Part shown: one piece after another, positions 60,006 through 64,000 of the stretch
How the letters are laid out: each line of letters begins with the position of its first letter
How positions within the stretch are numbered: position 1 is the first letter of the stretch
Assembly: GCA_020831485.1 (NCBI GenBank)
Contig: JAFIGG010000001.1
Coordinates: 144,414 to 208,413, forward strand
DNA length: 64,000 nucleotides
Direction of reading: 5' to 3'
From: Opitutales bacterium
GTDB taxonomy: Bacteria; Verrucomicrobiota; Verrucomicrobiia; Opitutales; Oceanipulchritudinaceae
Notes under the pieces: generated by a model
Database searches by the model: none
Seen by the model: the letters and a program-made list of their open reading frames with translations, nothing else
Told to the model about the DNA's origin: nothing
Translations under genes and position numbers: made by a program

Positions 60006-63000
60006 CTAAGAGGAAAAGACCAGATACACTTGGATAAAGGGCGCGTTGCGGCGGAACAAATCGGATTCGTTCACGCGGACTACGTCGGCATCAACGGTCA
60101 AATCGGCGATCCCTGCCAAAATCAACACAGGTCGCAAGCTGGCAATAATGTTGGCCAACTCGAATCCATCCAGACGACGAATCGAACCGCCGAGACTTTC
60201 CATCACAATAGTGCCGGAACTGCTGACTTGAGAAACGATCATGCTGTCCTGACTGTGCAATGTCAGAGACCCGGATTGAGTGGAAACCCTACCCTGAGGA
60301 TTCATATTCATTCCACCATTGTCGATTCGCAGGCTGAGATTGCCAGTGCCCAGATGCTCAACGGCAGCGTTGATCCCTAGGCTGCCATTTGAAAGCCGCA
60401 GCCAAAGCAGTCCGCTGCCGGAAACGATGCGCAAGCCGTTGCCAACCACTGTGGTCGAATTTGTGCTGAACAAGCCCATGGATCCATGCTGGGTCCAAGC
60501 GCTGAGCTCAGAGGCAACAAAATGAATCGGTGCTTGCTCGCTGCCAATGCCACTTTCAGCAGAAAGCGTAATGCGGCCTTGCGGTGCCTCAATGATCGCG
60601 CTTTCTCCACCAGTGCGCTGAATCTGGTCGGCTTCAATTCGGATGCTTCCACCCTCGCTGCGAATAAGGCCATCGACTTCAAAATCTCCATCGACTTCGA
60701 GGAACAAGGTTCCCGTTCCGCGGTCGACCCAATGGCGGCCCTGACTGGTGACACTGCCACCATCCAAGCGGATGTGCATGGTCTCATCCGTTGCGGTTTC
60801 AAAGCGCAGGCCGTAGGCACCCATTTGCAAACCGGAAACGGTGCGCAGGTAGATATTCGCACCGGCCTCGACATCCAGCCGTGCGGTTTCCACATAGACA
60901 GAAGCGTCACTTGAGCCAACGCTGCCGCCGGAGCGGATACGGAGTTGGGCGGATTCCCAGAGCGCTGACTCGGAAGCCGTCCGCACATCGCCGTCGGCCA
61001 CCAGGTTCAGCAGGCCCTGACTGACAGTAGCCGCCAGCACAATGTCATCTCCAGCTTGAATCTGTAGGGTTCCAAAGCCGCCCGACAGCTGCGAATCAGC
61101 TTCCATGATAACCGAACCCGCGGCACGCATGCGGAGGCCGGTTCCGGCCGAAATCAAAGAGTCGGACTGCACCTGTATTTCCTGGGCAAGCACATCGATG
61201 CTACGCGAGGCAACGAGCTCAGCAGAGTCGATCTGGAGCTGCCCTTCAACACGCAGGACCATACTGCCCCGATTCACTTGGATGTCATCACGTATCCACA
61301 GGTCACTAGCGGTGCGCAGATAAAGGTTACCGAACCCACGCAGCTCCGTGCCGATCAATTCAGCTTCGCTGGTAAGTGTAATATAAGCGGAACCGTTTCC
61401 AACAACAGTCGCGCTGAACATCGGAGCGTCGAGGACCAGTGCTCCCGCTCCACTGCGGCCAATGCCCTCACCGGCAAAAATGTATATTGCAGAACCGGCG
61501 CTCACTGCAGGACTACCCGACCCCATCTCACTGCGGACACCCCATTCAGCGATCAAGGTTACAATCTGCTCCGCCACAACAGGGGCAGCAAGGATCAGGT
61601 CACCATCAACCGCCAACTCGACAGTGCCATTTGAAACGATACCCGCCCCGTTTTCAGAAACCACGGTCAGACTGCGCGCATTATCGATCGCCAGGGTATT
61701 GCCCTCGGCAACGGCTTGGAGCTGCTGAACCCGGGTGAGCAAATTGATATTTTCACCGGCATGCATCCGCAGCATCTCAGCGCGAATCAACGCACTGCCA
61801 AGGATCGACTCGGCGGCCCTCAGGTGGACCTCGTTGCCAGCCTGAACGTCACTTTCGAGTTGAATACCACCGGAGTTGACCTGAAGCACTATGTCACCGG
61901 TGCTTCCAGCAACCAAGCCCCCATCAGTTGCTTTGGATTCGCTTACCACCGAGCCATCTCTGAGGAAGCGCCCGAAGCTGCTATCAAAAGCAGTAACGGT
62001 GACAGAAGATCCTTGTTCCAGGTGTATTCCGCCGTCAACTGTCCGCGCAGAGAGGTATTCCGCGTTGGTTTGCATTCCACGGTCGGCCAACCCAATGCCT
62101 GCCTGAGCTTCGAGCATGAGCTTCGAAGCCAGCAGGATTGGCTCTTCGCCAGCCGCATGCAGAATGGATCCACCCTGTGCATTGAGGTAAATACTATCGG
62201 CGGTCAAACGGCCCACCAGCACATCGCCAGCTGCTTCGACCCGGATACTTCCGGTTGTGGAAGTTAACAAGCTGTCAGCATGAAGAGCCACCTGACCACC
62301 GATTGCTTCGACAGAGATAGTAGCCGGCACCGTACTGGATTGGAATCCAGTGCCCACGATGACGCTTGAAGCAAAAGTTACATCCCGACCAGCAAGCAGC
62401 GTGATCTGACCGCGGTCGCTAAAAATCATATCCTCGACAGTGAGGTCGGCCGAGCTGCCACCAGCTGCAATACGAATGTTTCCAGCGGCTCCGGTTGCAA
62501 CCGTCGGCCCCTCATAGTCCGTGCTCAGGATTGAGATGGATCCGCCAATGGTTTCCAGAATCAGGTCACCCTCAGCGCTACTGCGGAATCCGCTCTCAGA
62601 GAACTCAAGGCTGGAATCGGTGGTGCCAGAGAGATTCAGAACATCAACAACAACGCTGACAGTGGTGATCTCAATCGCAGCCTGATTGACAAGGAAAACG
62701 CCTGCGCCGTCGGAATGCGCGGCCACTGCCTGAACATCCGTGCGCAAGGGATTGGCTGCGGAGGCAATAGCGCCACCGGCAGTCACGAGCAGGTTCTCGG
62801 CAAACACAGCCTGCGAGCCAGATCCAGAATCAATAATGTCGGAACCGGCTACCAAAGCCAGCGACTGAGCCGTCACCTGCCCTAGGACAATGTTGGACCC
62901 GGATGTCAACGCCACCGAAGCCTCAGCTGCTTCAACAACAGCCGTGTGCGCAAATTCAATACTTCCAGTGTGGGCGACGATGGCGACACTAGTACCGGTT

Positions 63001-64000
63001 GCAGAGGAAAGATTTGAATTGAGAGAAACAGCTTCAGCCTGCAGATGAATGTTTCCGCCAGCCGTCGTCAGATTCGCATTTACATCAAGGTCACCGTTAA
63101 CGGCCTCGATCCGAACAGAACCGGATCCCTGTGCCGCGATCGCATCTATGACTTCGATGGAACCGTCAACCGTCAGCACGATCGCCGCATTGGTTCCGGC
63201 GCTCAGTCCGGACTGGGAAGAATCACTGGAGTCGGTCACTGCGGCCTCTGAAGTCAACTCTTCGACAACCAACCCAACGCTGCCAACGGTCAATCCGCTC
63301 TCAGCCGTCAGGAAAATGCTGCCGGTATGGGAAACGGTCGTGAGCACATCAACGTCTATGCTGAGGTGGCGACTGGCTTCAGCGATCGAGCCTGCGCTTT
63401 CCAGGCGCAACTGCGTGGCGTCCACATTCAGCGTTGAGCCGGTGGCCTTCGAGATGCTGCCGGTAGCTGAGAAGATCGATACCTTGTCTGCAATAAGGTT
63501 GCCCAATTCGATGGAGCCTTCTGCGGCCAGGCGCAGGCTGCTGTCGGTGGCGGTGATGTTCACCGTGCCGTCGAGTGTGATGCCTTCGGTCTGGGCAGTG
63601 AGGCTGATGTCGGCAGCGCTTTCGATGACAACCGATTCGGTCGCTTCGATTGCAGTCTCGGCATAGAGCGTGATCAGTCCGGTGTCGCTGAGGATGTCGG
63701 CGTTCACGGTCAAGGCACCGGCTTCGGCGGACAGCAGCACGCGGCCCTCTCCATTGGCGCTCACTTCGGAATCCACTTCGATGGATCCGGTCAGGGCGAC
63801 CAGGATGATATCGCCATCGTCCAGCGTCGTCAGACCCGAAAGCTCTTCATCGGTGTGGCTAATCTCGCCTGCCGTTGCCGTCAGGCCGGAAACGCTCACG
63901 TCAACATCGCCCACGGCCAGGCCGCTCTCTGAGGTAATGAAAACTCCACCCTGCTCGGAAAGGGCTGCGACCTTGTCGACATCCACGCTCAGGTGGCGGT
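60006..64000 (-). CDS. Giant repeat-rich surface protein, C-terminal part
   Basis: At least 1330 residues; the frame is open to the window end, so the true start lies beyond 64000 (the GTG at 63986 is internal: the residues before it, RHLS, repeat at 207-210). The sequence is Gly/Ser/Ala/Val-rich with strands of the form GSIxLxAxSGLxVG, as in filamentous haemagglutinin-type beta-helices. A longer unit of about 207 residues repeats (see SIDVDVLTTVSHTGSIFLTA after residue 209, similar to the segment from residue 2, and TDVQAVAAHSDGAGVFLV near 416). The C-terminus RRNAPFIQVYLVFSS carries neither PEP-CTERM nor a barrel. It is probably a surface or secreted adhesin; no secretion partner is visible. 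Confidence 0.85.
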   Translation of the reverse strand, partial: RHLSVDVDKVAALSEQGGVFITSESGLAVGDVDVSVSGLTATAGEISHTDEELSGLTTLDDGDIILVALTGSIEVDSEVSANGEGRVLLSAEAGALTVNADILSDTGLITLYAETAIEATESVVIESAADISLTAQTEGITLDGTVNITATDSSLRLAAEGSIELGNLIADKVSIFSATGSISKATGSTLNVDATQLRLESAGSIAEASRHLSIDVDVLTTVSHTGSIFLTAESGLTVGSVGLVVEELTSEAAVTDSSDSSQSGLSAGTNAAIVLTVDGSIEVIDAIAAQGSGSVRIEAVNGDLDVNANLTTAGGNIHLQAEAVSLNSNLSSATGTSVAIVAHTGSIEFAHTAVVEAAEASVALTSGSNIVLGQVTAQSLALVAGSDIIDSGSGSQAVFAENLLVTAGGAIASAANPLRTDVQAVAAHSDGAGVFLVNQAAIEITTVSVVVDVLNLSGTTDSSLEFSESGFRSSAEGDLILETIGGSISILSTDYEGPTVATGAAGNIRIAAGGSSADLTVEDMIFSDRGQITLLAGRDVTFASSVIVGTGFQSSTVPATISVEAIGGQVALHADSLLTSTTGSIRVEAAGDVLVGRLTADSIYLNAQGGSILHAAGEEPILLASKLMLEAQAGIGLADRGMQTNAEYLSARTVDGGIHLEQGSSVTVTAFDSSFGRFLRDGSVVSESKATDGGLVAGSTGDIVLQVNSGGIQLESDVQAGNEVHLRAAESILGSALIRAEMLRMHAGENINLLTRVQQLQAVAEGNTLAIDNARSLTVVSENGAGIVSNGTVELAVDGDLILAAPVVAEQIVTLIAEWGVRSEMGSGSPAVSAGSAIYIFAGEGIGRSGAGALVLDAPMFSATVVGNGSAYITLTSEAELIGTELRGFGNLYLRTASDLWIRDDIQVNRGSMVLRVEGQLQIDSAELVASRSIDVLAQEIQVQSDSLISAGTGLRMRAAGSVIMEADSQLSGGFGTLQIQAGDDIVLAATVSQGLLNLVADGDVRTASESALWESAQLRIRSGGSVGSSDASVYVETARLDVEAGANIYLRTVSGLQMGAYGLRFETATDETMHIRLDGGSVTSQGRHWVDRGTGTLFLEVDGDFEVDGLIRSEGGSIRIEADQIQRTGGESAIIEAPQGRITLSAESGIGSEQAPIHFVASELSAWTQHGSMGLFSTNSTTVVGNGLRIVSGSGLLWLRLSNGSLGINAAVEHLGTGNLSLRIDNGGMNMNPQGRVSTQSGSLTLHSQDSMIVSQVSSSGTIVMESLGGSIRRLDGFELANIIASLRPVLILAGIADLTVDADVVRVNESDLFRRNAPFIQVYLVFSS

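Overview
The window looks like chromosome of a Verrucomicrobiota bacterium, most likely from the Opitutia (Puniceicoccales/Opitutales-type marine relatives). This is inferred from the gene mix: PEP-CTERM proteins with autotransporter-type beta-strand repeats, a DUF1343/NamZ protein, a siderophore-type TonB receptor, L-fuconate dehydratase and a GH4 enzyme, a glutamyl-tRNA reductase as short as those of Chlamydiae, and many short intergenic palindromes. I see no rRNA, tRNA, prophage, integrase or CRISPR array.

Layout. 1-4489: a peptide/oligosaccharide ABC importer whose first permease appears fused to a solute-binding domain. 4477-6894: a PHP-family gene and an AT-rich island in which a four-helix-bundle (S23/IVS-type) gene sits between nested direct copies of a palindromic GATCAAG repeat. 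6895-17285: sugar-acid catabolism (fucD, 2-hydroxyacid dehydrogenase), a TonB receptor, a DegT aminotransferase with a GntR/LacI hybrid regulator, a TolB-like propeller and Mrp. 17402-24000: ribosomal protein L33, glycerate kinase, DUF2062 membrane protein, NamZ, a PIN/Phd toxin-antitoxin pair and a GH4 alpha-galactosidase. 24080-30070: a large PEP-CTERM surface protein, a LuxR regulator, a junk-like mosaic built of pieces resembling genes elsewhere in the window, and a VapBC module flanked by two 91-bp repeats. 30076-37150: MtaB, a DUF4019 protein, an EF-G-like GTPase, aroE, prepilin peptidase and an M23 peptidase. 37146-44228: ClpP, an EIIA/diadenylate cyclase fusion, a membrane hydrolase, leuS and lpxI. 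44210-50191: a second PEP-CTERM protein, a hybrid histidine kinase, L36/L31 of the zinc-independent type, pyrF and a 31-residue basic ribosome-type peptide. 50361-59987: transketolase, a sensor kinase, and a compact run purD-ywlE-rpiB-glyA-hemH-ccsA/hemX-hemA. 60006-64000: the C-terminal part of a giant repeat-rich surface protein that runs off the window.

How it works together. Housekeeping genes sit in tight same-strand groups with 1-20 base overlaps (aroE-pilD-M23, leuS-lpxI, purD to hemA). The accessory parts (about 4.5-6.9 kb and 21.3-30.1 kb) are where the toxin-antitoxin pairs, repeats and rearranged fragments collect. The observations most worth following are the repeat-bracketed four-helix-bundle gene, the EIIA-pyruvate-kinase-like-DAC fusion, the VapBC cassette between covarying hairpin repeats, and the fragment mosaic at 28852-29097.
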